Assembly: GCA_018831195.1 (NCBI GenBank)
Contig: JAHJDP010000032.1
Location: 1 to 64,000, forward strand
Reading direction: 5' to 3'
From: Candidatus Eisenbacteria bacterium
Lineage (GTDB): Bacteria; Eisenbacteria; RBG-16-71-46; CAIMUX01; JAHJDP01
Length of the DNA: 64,000 nucleotides
Under the pieces are notes generated by a model. It was not told where the DNA came from and made no database searches. It saw only the letters and a list, made by a program, of their open reading frames with translations. The translations under genes and the position numbers were made by a program. This document shows, in pieces, positions 32,912 to 41,214 of the stretch; position 1 is the first letter of the stretch, and each line of letters begins with the position of its first letter.

Positions 32912-35248
32912 ATGATGAAAGCCAATCGACAGGTTCGCCGGCGCATTCAATGCAGGGGGACGGTGCAGGGAGTCGGTTTTCGTCCCGCGATTTACCGTCT
33001 GGCGGTATCGCTTGAATTGGGCGGATGGGTTCTCAACAGCCCGCAGGGCGTCATTATTGAGATTCAAGGCTCCCCAAACGTCTTGGATCGGTTTGTGAAA
33101 GATCTGCCCGCTGCTCTACCCATTCTGGCCGATTTGCAGGACATCGAATCATCGATTGTCCCCACCGAGGAATGGTCCCCATTCCAGGTCAGACGCTCCG
33201 AAGGGGGAGATCAGGCCCGTGGCTCTCTTCCTCCGGATAGCGCACCCTGCCAAGAGTGTCGTCAAGATATGGAAGAAGTTTCCAACCGGCGGCGACATTA
33301 TCCCTTTACCACCTGTTCCAATTGCGGACCGCGATTCTCGGTTGTCCACAATCTTCCGTATGATCGTGAGCGGACATCGATGGGCTGCTTCCCCATGTGT
33401 CCGGATTGTGAAAGCGAATATACCAATCCCGCGGATAGGCGTTTTCATGCGGAGCCTCTGGCATGCCCTGCTTGCGGGCCGCGTCTCTGGCTGGCGGCCC
33501 GAGGCGGAGAGGCGTTGGGAGAGGGGGAAGAGGCCCTCTTTAAGGCTCAAAGGATGCTGTCGGATGGAGGGATCGTCGCGGTGAAGGGGATGGGTGGTTT
33601 CCAGCTCGCCTGCCGCGCCGATCGAGCAGCCTCGGTAGAGACTTTGCGGGAACGCAAACGGAGATTCGGGAAGCCCTTCGCCGTCATGGCCCGGGATATC
33701 GAAACGGCGCGCCAATGTGCGCACCTTCACCCATCCGACGAAAAACTTCTGCAATCCGCGGCGGCGCCGATACTTCTCGCACCGCATCGCAAGGGGAGCC
33801 CGGTGGCCCGCGCCGCGGCCCCGGGATGCGCCGATATCGGAATCATGCTTCCGACAACACCTCTCCATATCGAACTCTTTCGTGGAACCGACTATGCTCT
33901 TTTGGTCATGACTTCCGGGAATATTTCCGATGAGCCGATCTGTTGTGGCAATCGCGAGGCTCTGAAAAGATTGGCCGGCATCGCCGACCTTTTCCTTCTG
34001 CACGATAGGGATGTCGTTCGACGTCTTGATGATTCCGTGATGCGGACCGATGACGGCATCCATTATTCTGTACGGCGCTCGCGGGGATCCGTCCCTCAAT
34101 CTCTGCCGTTGCCCGAGACATCGCCGCAACCGGCCCTCGCGCTGGGAGGGCACCTGCAAACGACCGCATGTCTCGCCATTGAAGATGCGGCCGTGCCGTC
34201 GCAGCATGTGGGTGACCTCGATCATGAGGAGGCCCGGGAGTTTCTGTTGGAAGCGGCTTTGGGTCTTGAGGAATTAACTCAGACACGGGCTTCGGTTGTG
34301 GCCGTCGATCTCCATCCCGATTACAGTAGTACTTGGCTTGGAGAGGCGCTTTCAATGGAGCGTGGCATTCCTTTGCTCCGGTTTCAGCACCACCTGGCGC
34401 ATGCCGCAGCCGTGCTGGGGGAACACCGTGAGTTTCCGCAGCGCGGAGAAAGATGCGCCGCCCTCCTTCTTGATGGAACCGGGTGGGGTCCGGATGGCAT
34501 CGCATGGGGCGGGGAGTGGCTTATCTTGGATGGCGCTTTAACGTGGCGGCGCAGCGCCCATCTGGAACCGCTACCCCTTGTCGGTGGTGAGCAGGCCGTA
34601 CGCCAGCCCTGGCGGGTGCTTTGTGCCGCTTTAACAAAGGCCGGTGGGCGGGATCTTCTCAAAGCGCTGCCCTGGACGGCGGAGATCGGTGAAGAAACCA
34701 TCGACACGGTTTGCCGGCTCTCTGTCTCCGAAGTTTGGCCATTGGCGACGGGCGCAGGGAGATTGTTTGAGGCCGCCGGCGCCCTTCTCGGTCTTGCCTT
34801 GCAAAACCGATATGAGGGAGAGGCCGCCGCTCGATTGGAATCCAAAGCCTCGGAGGCCGGAACGGGATCGGATTGGTCTGAGGTTCTGATTCCAGCTGGG
34901 GATCCTCCGGTTTTACCGGTGTCCGAATTGCTGCTTGCCGCCGCCGTACGGATGGTGGAGGGTTGCCCGGCGGCCTCTGTCGCCCGTGACTTTCACGAAA
35001 CATTCTGCCGCCTGGCGGCCGACCTGACGATGAAGACTATCCCTGAAAATGTGCGGATCGTCGCTCTCGGTGGAGGGTGCTTCGTCAATCGTCTGCTGCG
35101 GCGGGGTCTCAAGGAGAGATTGGTGCGATCAGGCTTCACCGTTCTTCTTCCGGAAAGGGTGCCGGCGGGCGATGGTGGATTATCTTATGGCCAATCCGTC
35201 TTGACCGCTGTCGCATTGGCCCGGAACACGAAACCGGAATGGGTGTGA
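32912..35248 (+). CDS. hypF: Carbamoyltransferase HypF, [NiFe]-hydrogenase maturation
   Basis: A 778-residue enzyme that turns carbamoyl phosphate into the carbamoyl-adenylate used to make the CN ligands of the NiFe site. Domains run in order. The acylphosphatase (about 1-90) has CRGTVQGVGFRPAIYRLA. Two zinc fingers follow with C-x2-C-x18-C-x2-C spacing (CQECRQDM...CSNCGPRF and CPDCESEY...CPACGPRL). A YrdC-type domain has KGMGGFQLACRA. The Kae1-like carbamoyltransferase has FQHHLAHAAAV and ALGGGCFVNRLL. The size is normal for HypF. It stands nine bases after the glycyl radical enzyme gene and leads hypC-hypD-hypE. Confidence 0.96.
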   Translation: MMKANRQVRRRIQCRGTVQGVGFRPAIYRLAVSLELGGWVLNSPQGVIIEIQGSPNVLDRFVKDLPAALPILADLQDIESSIVPTEEWSPFQVRRSEGGDQARGSLPPDSAPCQECRQDMEEVSNRRRHYPFTTCSNCGPRFSVVHNLPYDRERTSMGCFPMCPDCESEYTNPADRRFHAEPLACPACGPRLWLAARGGEALGEGEEALFKAQRMLSDGGIVAVKGMGGFQLACRADRAASVETLRERKRRFGKPFAVMARDIETARQCAHLHPSDEKLLQSAAAPILLAPHRKGSPVARAAAPGCADIGIMLPTTPLHIELFRGTDYALLVMTSGNISDEPICCGNREALKRLAGIADLFLLHDRDVVRRLDDSVMRTDDGIHYSVRRSRGSVPQSLPLPETSPQPALALGGHLQTTACLAIEDAAVPSQHVGDLDHEEAREFLLEAALGLEELTQTRASVVAVDLHPDYSSTWLGEALSMERGIPLLRFQHHLAHAAAVLGEHREFPQRGERCAALLLDGTGWGPDGIAWGGEWLILDGALTWRRSAHLEPLPLVGGEQAVRQPWRVLCAALTKAGGRDLLKALPWTAEIGEETIDTVCRLSVSEVWPLATGAGRLFEAAGALLGLALQNRYEGEAAARLESKASEAGTGSDWSEVLIPAGDPPVLPVSELLLAAAVRMVEGCPAASVARDFHETFCRLAADLTMKTIPENVRIVALGGGCFVNRLLRRGLKERLVRSGFTVLLPERVPAGDGGLSYGQSVLTAVALARNTKPEWV

Positions 35249-35300
35249 TTGTCCTGGTGTGATTCATGCAGGAGTCATTAATACAGGAGTGATTTATACA

Positions 35301-35588
35301 ATGTGTCTTGCTGTGCCGATGAAATTAATTGAGAAGAAAGCTCAATCGGGGATTGTGGAACTCAAAGGTATCCGGCGGCAGGTTTCCCTCATGCTGGTGC
35401 CCGAGGCGCAACTCGGCGAGCATCTTCTTATCCATGCCGGATACGCCATCGGATCAGTGGATGAGAATGAAGCCGCTGAAACGATCCGTATTCTTGAAGA
35501 AATGGCCGAGCTTGATGCGAAAGCATCGCGGGAAGAGATTGTGGGGGACAAGGCTCGGGAGAATGGGAGCCTGAATGATGAGCGATGA
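35301..35588 (+). CDS. hypC: Hydrogenase assembly chaperone HypC/HupF
   Basis: A 95-residue protein starting MCLAVPMKL, whose Cys2 holds the Fe(CN)2CO unit passed to the large subunit. It continues with the beta-barrel fold typical of HypC (GIVELKGIRRQVSLMLVPEAQLGEHLLIHAGYA in sequence order). AGGAGTG precedes the ATG. A GTG or other start upstream would hide the essential Cys2 and is rejected. The upstream 50 bases contain two similar AGGAGT segments. The last codons overlap hypD. Confidence 0.95.
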   Translation: MCLAVPMKLIEKKAQSGIVELKGIRRQVSLMLVPEAQLGEHLLIHAGYAIGSVDENEAAETIRILEEMAELDAKASREEIVGDKARENGSLNDER

Positions 35589-36675
35589 CCGTATCTTCAG
35601 TGATTCCAGATCGGTTTCAGCCCTCTTGAAACAGATCAAGGAAGTCGCGCGGGGAATCCCCGCGACCGTGACTTTCATGGAGGTTTGCGGCACCCACACG
35701 CACGCCATCGGCGCCGCCGGTCTTCGCCGTCTGCTCCCCGAGAAGATCAGATTAGTATCGGGACCGGGATGTCCGGTCTGTGTCACACCGGTAGGTTTTT
35801 TGGATCGGGCCGAGGCCCTCGCCGCGCTTCCCGAGACGGTGATTTGTACATTTGGGGATCTTTACCGTGTTCCCTCGAGCCGGGGCAGTCTCGAGAGAGC
35901 GGCGGCGGAGGGCTGCTCCATTCAAATTGTCTATTCTCCGCGAGACGCCCTGGAAATAGCCGCGCAGCACCCGCAAAAGAGAGTGATCTTTCTCGCCGTC
36001 GGTTTTGAGACAACCACCCCTGGTATTGTCGCTACCCTGGCGGAGGCGGAGGAACGCCAACTCCGGAATTTCATGATCCTGCCGGGAAATAAGATCATCC
36101 CACCGGCATTAGAGGCTTTGGCCGATGATCCTGAACTTCGACTCCACGGATTCATCCTGCCGGGCCACGTATCGGTCATTACGGGATCCGACTTTTATTC
36201 ATTTCTGGCATCTCGTTTCCACCTACCCGCCGTTGTCACCGGTTTCACACCCGCCGATATTCTCCGGTGTGTGTTGGAACTCTGCAGGCAGGTTGCGGAA
36301 GGAGAGGCGAAAGTCGTGAACCACTACGGCCGGGTTGTCACCGCCAAAGGCAATGGCGTGGCCCAGGACCTCGTGAAACGGTATATGGAGCCGGCAGACG
36401 CCGACTGGCGGGGATTGGGACCCATCCCCGGATCCGGTTTGGCCTTGAGGAAGGAGTGGGTCCATCGGGATGCTTTGGAGATTCCCGTTCCTCTGCCGAA
36501 AACAAAGGAACCGGAGGGCTGCCGGTGCGGGGATGTTTTGAAGGGGCTCATTGATCCGCCTGAATGCCACCTCTTTAACAAGGGATGCTCGCCGGACCAT
36601 CCCGTGGGCGCCTGCATGGTGTCGAGTGAAGGCTCCTGCGCAGCATGGCACAGGCATGAACGGAGGGTTTCGTGA
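35575..36675 (+). CDS. hypD: Hydrogenase formation protein HypD
   Basis: A 366-residue iron-sulfur protein that, with HypC, is the scaffold for Fe(CN)2CO assembly. Signatures are FMEVCGTHTHAI, SGPGCPVCVTP (redox cysteines), FAVGFETT-like FLAVGFETTTPG, and a C-terminal cysteine cluster (CRCGDVLKG, CHLFNKGCSPDHPVGACMVSSEGSCAAW) that binds the 4Fe-4S cluster. The start ATG 35575 lies inside hypC, with 35578 as an alternative. The stop overlaps the GTG of hypE. Confidence 0.96.
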   Translation: MMSDDRIFSDSRSVSALLKQIKEVARGIPATVTFMEVCGTHTHAIGAAGLRRLLPEKIRLVSGPGCPVCVTPVGFLDRAEALAALPETVICTFGDLYRVPSSRGSLERAAAEGCSIQIVYSPRDALEIAAQHPQKRVIFLAVGFETTTPGIVATLAEAEERQLRNFMILPGNKIIPPALEALADDPELRLHGFILPGHVSVITGSDFYSFLASRFHLPAVVTGFTPADILRCVLELCRQVAEGEAKVVNHYGRVVTAKGNGVAQDLVKRYMEPADADWRGLGPIPGSGLALRKEWVHRDALEIPVPLPKTKEPEGCRCGDVLKGLIDPPECHLFNKGCSPDHPVGACMVSSEGSCAAWHRHERRVS

Positions 36676-37706
36676 AACAAACGATAAGCGGCACCGGCAA
36701 GGTTCTATTGGCGCACGGATCCGGCGGCCGGATGACCCATGAGTTGGTCCGCGATGTTTTTGTGGCCCACCTGGATAATCCGTTTTTATCGACCCTCTCC
36801 GATGCGGTGGTTCTCCCCGAACTGACCGCAGGGTGCCGGCCGGCTCTGACCACCGATGCCTTTGTCGTCGACCCCGCTGTCTTTCCGGGTGGGGATGTCG
36901 GCTATCTCTCCGTATGCGGCACGATCAATGATTTGGCGGTGGCGGGAGCCAAACCGCTCTATCTCACCTGGGCCCTGATACTTGAGGAAGGGGCCGATGG
37001 CGAATTGCTCGAGGTTTGCGCAAAAGGCGCCTCCAGAGCCGCCGAAGAAGCAGGTGTCCTGATCGTGGCCGGCGACACCAAGGTCGTTCCCCACGGCAGG
37101 GGTGATAAGATATACATTACGACGGCCGGGCTGGGCGAGATCCCGATGGAGAGGCATGTTGGAGATGATCGAATCGCCGTGGGAGATGCCATTCTAGTGA
37201 CCGGTTCCATCGGCGAGCATGGCGCAACGATCATGGCCTGCCGGCATCATCTTTCGGGAGACAATCTCAAATCCGACTGCGCTCCATTGAATCATCTTTT
37301 GGAGTCTCTCTTCAGAGCGGAGTTGGAGATCCATTCCATGCATGATCCGACCCGTGGAGGGATTCTCACCACCTGCCATGAAGTGGCCGGACGGACGGGT
37401 CTTCGCATATCGCTTGAGGAGGAGTTGATTCCCGTCCGCCCGGAAGTTCAGGCGGTCTGCGAGTTGTTGGGATTGGATCCGCTCTCCGTACCCTGTGAAG
37501 GGCGCGCCCTTATTTGGTGTCCGGCGGAGCAAGCCGATCCTATTCTGAATCTACTCCGGCAGCACCCGCTGGGGGAGGGGGCCGTGCGCATCGGGATGAT
37601 GGCACCGTTGGATCCGGGGAAGGCTCCGGTGATCCTCACCAATGCTTATGGAGCGGATCGTCCCCTGGATCTCCTCGCCGGTTCCGATCTCCCTCGGATT
37701 TGCTGA
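36672..37706 (+). CDS. hypE: Carbamoyl dehydratase HypE
   Basis: A 344-residue PurM/AIR-synthase-fold ATPase that dehydrates the carbamoyl group on its C-terminal cysteine to thiocyanate. LLAHGSGGRMTHELV starts the protein, GDVGYLSVCGTINDLAVAGA and TKVVPHGRGDKIYI mark the ATP site, and the chain ends PRIC, the expected C-terminal cysteine. The GTG start overlaps hypD's stop as GTGA. PurM-fold SelD can look similar, but the PRIC end and the neighbours settle it as HypE. hypA and hypB are not here, nor any hydrogenase structural gene. Confidence 0.96.
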   Translation: MKQTISGTGKVLLAHGSGGRMTHELVRDVFVAHLDNPFLSTLSDAVVLPELTAGCRPALTTDAFVVDPAVFPGGDVGYLSVCGTINDLAVAGAKPLYLTWALILEEGADGELLEVCAKGASRAAEEAGVLIVAGDTKVVPHGRGDKIYITTAGLGEIPMERHVGDDRIAVGDAILVTGSIGEHGATIMACRHHLSGDNLKSDCAPLNHLLESLFRAELEIHSMHDPTRGGILTTCHEVAGRTGLRISLEEELIPVRPEVQAVCELLGLDPLSVPCEGRALIWCPAEQADPILNLLRQHPLGEGAVRIGMMAPLDPGKAPVILTNAYGADRPLDLLAGSDLPRIC

Positions 37707-37723
37707 TATTTAAAGATCTCCCC

Positions 37724-37752
37724 TTGACTGTCCGTTACATTTGTCGCACACT
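37724..37752 (+). promoter_or_regulatory. Promoter of the BlaI/M56 operon
   Basis: TTGACT (37724-37729), a 17-base spacer and CACACT (37747-37752). The -10 falls on the centre of the palindrome, the normal arrangement for a repressor that blocks RNA polymerase. Confidence 0.5.
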
Positions 37753-37772
37753 ACGTGCGACAGGTGTAACGG
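37732..37772. promoter_or_regulatory. 41-bp palindromic operator
   Basis: There are two nested pairs of arms around base 37752: outer CCGTTACA (37732-37739) with TGTAACGG (37765-37772), inner TGTCGCAC (37742-37749) with GTGCGACA (37755-37762). All 16 arm positions pair. It overlaps the promoter and precedes the gene of a BlaI-family repressor, whose known sites are dyads containing TACA/TGTA. Autoregulation is likely. Confidence 0.7.
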
Positions 37773-37816
37773 AACCGGCAGAGGGATTATTCACCCGATT
37801 ATCAAGAGGACCATCT

Positions 37817-38230
37817 ATGAAGGCGCTTCCCGATCTCTCCCGATTTGAGCTTCAGTGCCTGAGAAAGCTCTGGAGTTGCAAGGAAGGGACGGTCAGAGAT
37901 ATCTATAAAGCCCTTGAAGATCCTCCGAGTTATTCCACCGTTCGGAAAATCGTGGAACGCCTTGAGGAGAAGGGGGCCGTCGAGCGGGTTCGGATGGAAG
38001 GCAAGGCCTGGCTTTACCGGTCGACCGTCTCAGCCCCCGCCATGATCCGCAAGGAGATCCGGCGTTTTCTCGATGTTGCCTTTGACGGCGCGGCTTTGCC
38101 TCTCATGTCTCATCTGGCGGATATGAAGGAGGTGAGTCTAAAGGACCTTAGAGAGATCGAAAAGAGGGTCGCATCGCATCGATCCGGTCAGCGCTCCTCG
38201 GAGGGTGGGCAACCGGGTTCCGGGAAATAG
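37817..38230 (+). CDS. BlaI/MecI/CopY-family repressor
   Basis: A 137-residue winged-helix repressor. The fold is readable as LSRFELQCLRKLW, VRDIYKALEDPPSYSTVRKIVERLEEKGAVERV (recognition helix) and KAWLYRSTVSAPAMI, where BlaI-type proteins are cleaved or bend, followed by the dimerisation helix. ATG 37817 with AAGAGGA seven bases upstream is chosen; the frame also runs further upstream inside hypE and across the operator, which is not plausible as coding. It is followed by the M56 sensor gene seven bases later, the standard repressor-sensor pairing. Confidence 0.92.
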   Translation: MKALPDLSRFELQCLRKLWSCKEGTVRDIYKALEDPPSYSTVRKIVERLEEKGAVERVRMEGKAWLYRSTVSAPAMIRKEIRRFLDVAFDGAALPLMSHLADMKEVSLKDLREIEKRVASHRSGQRSSEGGQPGSGK

Positions 38231-38237
38231 GTGAATC

Positions 38238-39590
38238 ATGATCTTGCTCGCGAGCCACATAATGGAACGAATCTGGTTGATGGTCGCTACTCACCTCTGG
38301 CAAACCACGCTGTTTCTGGTTCCATTGTTTCTCACGGGTTTGCTCCTGCGCCGGGCGCCGGCGAGGTTTCTGAACAGACTCTACTGGCTGGGTTTGATCA
38401 AATTATTCCTTCCGCTCTCTCTCTTGAACGGTATCGGCTCGCGGCTGATCGGATGTTGGATGGATCAAGGGGCGGGGGGAAATGAAGAACGGTTTCTCAC
38501 AACGATTTGGCACAACACCTCTTCGATTCTCAATCCCATCACCGTGGTAACGGGAAATTCGTCGGGAATCTATCATTTTGTACAAGGTGTCGGTGTCTAT
38601 CTCTCGGCATTCTGGTTTGCCGGAGCGACCGGTCTCGGAGTTTTGTGGATTCTCGAAATCTGGCGCGGGAGGAGGCGTGATACCTTTGAATCTGTCTCTT
38701 CGGACGCGCTCTTGCAGCGTCGGCTCCTGGAAGCCGGCTGTGGTAAGGAAATCCCTTTGAACTCACTTCAAATAGATGAGCATGCGACAATGCCCCGGGT
38801 TACGGGATTGCTGCGGCCCAAAATCATCATCCCCAAAATTCTCATTCATAAGCTAACGCCGCTGGAACTTCGATGTATTCTATTGCATGAGAACGCCCAC
38901 CGATTGCGGATGGATCCGCTGCGCGGTCTCATTCAGAGGATTGTTGTGATGGTTTTCTTTTACTATCCGCTGCTCTGGCCCCTCATGAGCCTGCTGAGGA
39001 CGACCCGAGAAATGGCTTGTGATGAAGCAGCGGTGGAAGGTGGAATTCTGCCGGGATTCTATGGGAATGCCCTGGCTCGGGCGTTCAGCGCTGGGCTTCG
39101 GACAGCGGGGGAGTTTGCGGCGATACCCGGGGGAGATCGATCCCTCGTCAGTCGAAGACTCCGCCGGTTGGATCAACCTTGGAGGTTTAGGAATATGGCG
39201 AGATATCGAATTATTTTGGCCGCATGTGTTGCCCTTTTGGTGGCTGGCTCTATCTTCCCGCTTTCCCCGCCGGCTCGGGCGGAGAGTGCGGTGAAGGAAA
39301 ACTCCACCATGCCTGAAGTTGTACATCAGGTCAGCCCCGATTATCCAGAAGAAGCCCGGAAGGCCGGATTGGAAGGGAAAGTCATCTTGCAGGTTACCAT
39401 AAAGAAGGATGGTTCTCTCCGGGATATCACCGTTCTGGAAGAGGTCGAGGAAGGGGAGATCCTAACCAAAGCCTCCATCAAAGCCCTTGAGCAATGGAAA
39501 TTCAAACCGGGAACCGAAGATGGGGAGCCTGTCGAATTGACGATTGCGATTCCATTCCAATTCCGACTGGATAGCGAACCCAAAAACTGA
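38238..39590 (+). CDS. M56 (BlaR1-like) membrane protease fused to a TonB C-terminal domain
   Basis: A 450-residue protein. The N-terminal half has four hydrophobic segments and the M56 zinc motif LHENAHRLRMD (HExxH) followed by ACDEAAV, as in BlaR1/MecR1 proteases that inactivate their repressor. After a last membrane helix (ILAACVALLVAGSIFPL) the outside domain is not a penicillin sensor but a TonB C-terminal domain: YPEEARKAGLEGKVILQVTI...ALEQWKFKPG. Such M56-TonB fusions are common in FCB bacteria, and the signal is unknown. It probably controls the upstream repressor by proteolysis. Confidence 0.9.
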   Translation: MILLASHIMERIWLMVATHLWQTTLFLVPLFLTGLLLRRAPARFLNRLYWLGLIKLFLPLSLLNGIGSRLIGCWMDQGAGGNEERFLTTIWHNTSSILNPITVVTGNSSGIYHFVQGVGVYLSAFWFAGATGLGVLWILEIWRGRRRDTFESVSSDALLQRRLLEAGCGKEIPLNSLQIDEHATMPRVTGLLRPKIIIPKILIHKLTPLELRCILLHENAHRLRMDPLRGLIQRIVVMVFFYYPLLWPLMSLLRTTREMACDEAAVEGGILPGFYGNALARAFSAGLRTAGEFAAIPGGDRSLVSRRLRRLDQPWRFRNMARYRIILAACVALLVAGSIFPLSPPARAESAVKENSTMPEVVHQVSPDYPEEARKAGLEGKVILQVTIKKDGSLRDITVLEEVEEGEILTKASIKALEQWKFKPGTEDGEPVELTIAIPFQFRLDSEPKN

Positions 39591-39743
39591 TGATATTTCG
39601 GTGGGGAGCTTTCCGCTCCCCGCCATCTTTTCCCCACCTTTTCACTTCCAGACATTTCGTTTTAAATCAGTACAGAGGCTGGTAAGATCCTCCAGGCGGG
39701 CGGATCGATTCTATCAGACCTTCGGGAACGGATGGGGGAACAG

Positions 39744-40127
39744 ATGTCCTATCGCACGATTCAAACAGGCGGGGCTCCGGCGGCGGTCGGGCCCTATTCG
39801 CAGGGCGTTGTCGCGGGGGATCTTCTCTTTACGGCGATGCAGATTGCCCTGGATCCCGCGACCGGTGAGATGCTCGGTGAGACGGCGGGCGATCAGGCGC
39901 GGCAATGCCTTAGGAATATCAAAGTCATTGTTGAAGCCGGTGGAAGTCGAATGGATCGTGTCGTCAAGACGACAATCTATCTGACGGATATCTCCGAATT
40001 CGGAAATGTTAATGCGATCTATGCCGAGTTTTTCGAAACCGCCCTGCCCTCGCGCGGGGTCTTAGAGGTTTCGGCGCTTCCCAAAGGGGCGCTGGTTGCC
40101 GTTGAGGCCGTCGCCGCCATTGGATAA
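39744..40127 (+). CDS. ridA: RidA family enamine/imine deaminase
   Basis: A 127-residue trimeric enzyme that hydrolyses reactive 2-aminoacrylate and related imines to keto acids. Marks are AAVGPYSQGVVAGDLLFTA, the Arg of LPSRGVLEVSALPKGALVAVEAVA (substrate carboxylate clamp), and the usual length. ATG 39744 is preferred because GGGGGAACAG sits just before it; an ATG at 39732 lies within that ribosome site. It is followed by an ornithine-cyclodeaminase-family gene about 80 bases later. Both handle imine intermediates of amino acids, so joint action is plausible. Confidence 0.93.
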   Translation: MSYRTIQTGGAPAAVGPYSQGVVAGDLLFTAMQIALDPATGEMLGETAGDQARQCLRNIKVIVEAGGSRMDRVVKTTIYLTDISEFGNVNAIYAEFFETALPSRGVLEVSALPKGALVAVEAVAAIG

Positions 40128-40210
40128 CGGCTGAAGGATTTAAAATCGATGTTATTCACATGGTAAATAGTCCCATTGGAGAATTGGACGAATTATGAAA
40201 GGAGGCGGTC

Positions 40211-41197
40211 ATGCCGCTGCTCATCTCCCGGAAAGATGTCGAGAAGGTCCTCACGATGAAGGATTGTATCATTGCCGTCGAAAAGGCATTTGCGGAGCTG
40301 GCCAACGGCAGGACGATCATGCCTCAAAGGGCCGTCATTCCCATTTCGGATCACAAAGGGGTTTTTCTCGGTATGCCGGCCTATATCGGTGGGGAGATGA
40401 ACGCCCTCGGCATCAAGATCGTCACCGTTTATCCTGAGAACCCCAAGAAATACAATATCCCAACCATCTTTGGAACCTTATCGCTCTGCGATCCAGCGAC
40501 GGGCCGGACGATCGCAATTATGGACGCCGGTTATCTCACCGCGGTCAGAACAGGCGCCGCAAGCGGTGTCGCGACGAAATTTCTGGCCCGCGAGGATTCA
40601 AAAATCGCCGTCATCTTCGGAGCTGGTGTTCAGGCGCAAAAACAGCTTGAAGCGGTCCACATGCTGAGACCGCTGGAGAAGGTTTATGTGTTGGATCTCG
40701 TGACGAAAGCGCGGGATAAGTTTGCCCATGATATGAGCGAGACCTTCGGTATCGAGATGATCCCGACCGATGATGCTGAAATGGCGGTTAAAGATTCGGA
40801 TATCATCATCACCGCTTCAAGTTCGCCCAATCCTGTCTTTGATGGGAACTGGATGAAGCCCGGGACCCACATAAACAATATCGGATCCCATTCTCCGACC
40901 GCTCGTGAACTGGATACCACAACGGTGAAACGGTCAAAATTCGTAGCCGATCTGAAAGAGGCCAATCTGGCGGAAGCGGGTGATATCCTTATCCCGATCA
41001 AGGAAGGGGCGGTGACGCAGGATCACATCTACGCGAGCCTCGGCGAGATTGTCACCGGCCGGAAAGCGGGCCGTGAGAATCCCAAAGAGATCACCCTTTT
41101 CAAATCCTGTGGACTCGCGATCCAGGATATCTCGACCGCTCTCTCTATTTATACCGCCGCCCGCGAAAAGGGGATCGGCACCGAAGTGGAGCTTTAG
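40211..41197 (+). CDS. Ornithine cyclodeaminase / mu-crystallin family enzyme
   Basis: A 328-residue NAD(P)-dependent enzyme of the OCD/mu-crystallin family, which covers ornithine cyclodeaminase, alanine dehydrogenase and imine (ketimine) reductases. Signs are the MPQRAVIPI substrate strand with its Arg, GIKIVTVYPENP, LTAVRTGAASGVATKFLA, and the Rossmann turn VIFGAGVQAQKQLEAV. AAAGGAGG precedes the ATG. Which reaction it performs cannot be read. An imine reductase or cyclodeaminase fits the RidA neighbour, and proline formation would fit the hydroxyproline-dehydratase-like enzyme 8 kb upstream only loosely. Confidence 0.88.
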   Translation: MPLLISRKDVEKVLTMKDCIIAVEKAFAELANGRTIMPQRAVIPISDHKGVFLGMPAYIGGEMNALGIKIVTVYPENPKKYNIPTIFGTLSLCDPATGRTIAIMDAGYLTAVRTGAASGVATKFLAREDSKIAVIFGAGVQAQKQLEAVHMLRPLEKVYVLDLVTKARDKFAHDMSETFGIEMIPTDDAEMAVKDSDIIITASSSPNPVFDGNWMKPGTHINNIGSHSPTARELDTTTVKRSKFVADLKEANLAEAGDILIPIKEGAVTQDHIYASLGEIVTGRKAGRENPKEITLFKSCGLAIQDISTALSIYTAAREKGIGTEVEL

Positions 41198-41214
41198 GCC
41201 GTCAGCGAGGCTTC

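Noticed and set aside
33149-34225. Long open frame (358 codons) antisense to hypF
   Set aside because: It lies wholly within a well-identified gene in GC-rich sequence, has no ribosome site and reads as low-quality, Arg-rich protein.
36672-37706. selD (selenophosphate synthetase) instead of hypE
   Set aside because: It has the same PurM fold, but the C-terminal PRIC, the absence of the SelD Cys/Sec-Gly-Lys site and the hyp neighbours identify hypE.
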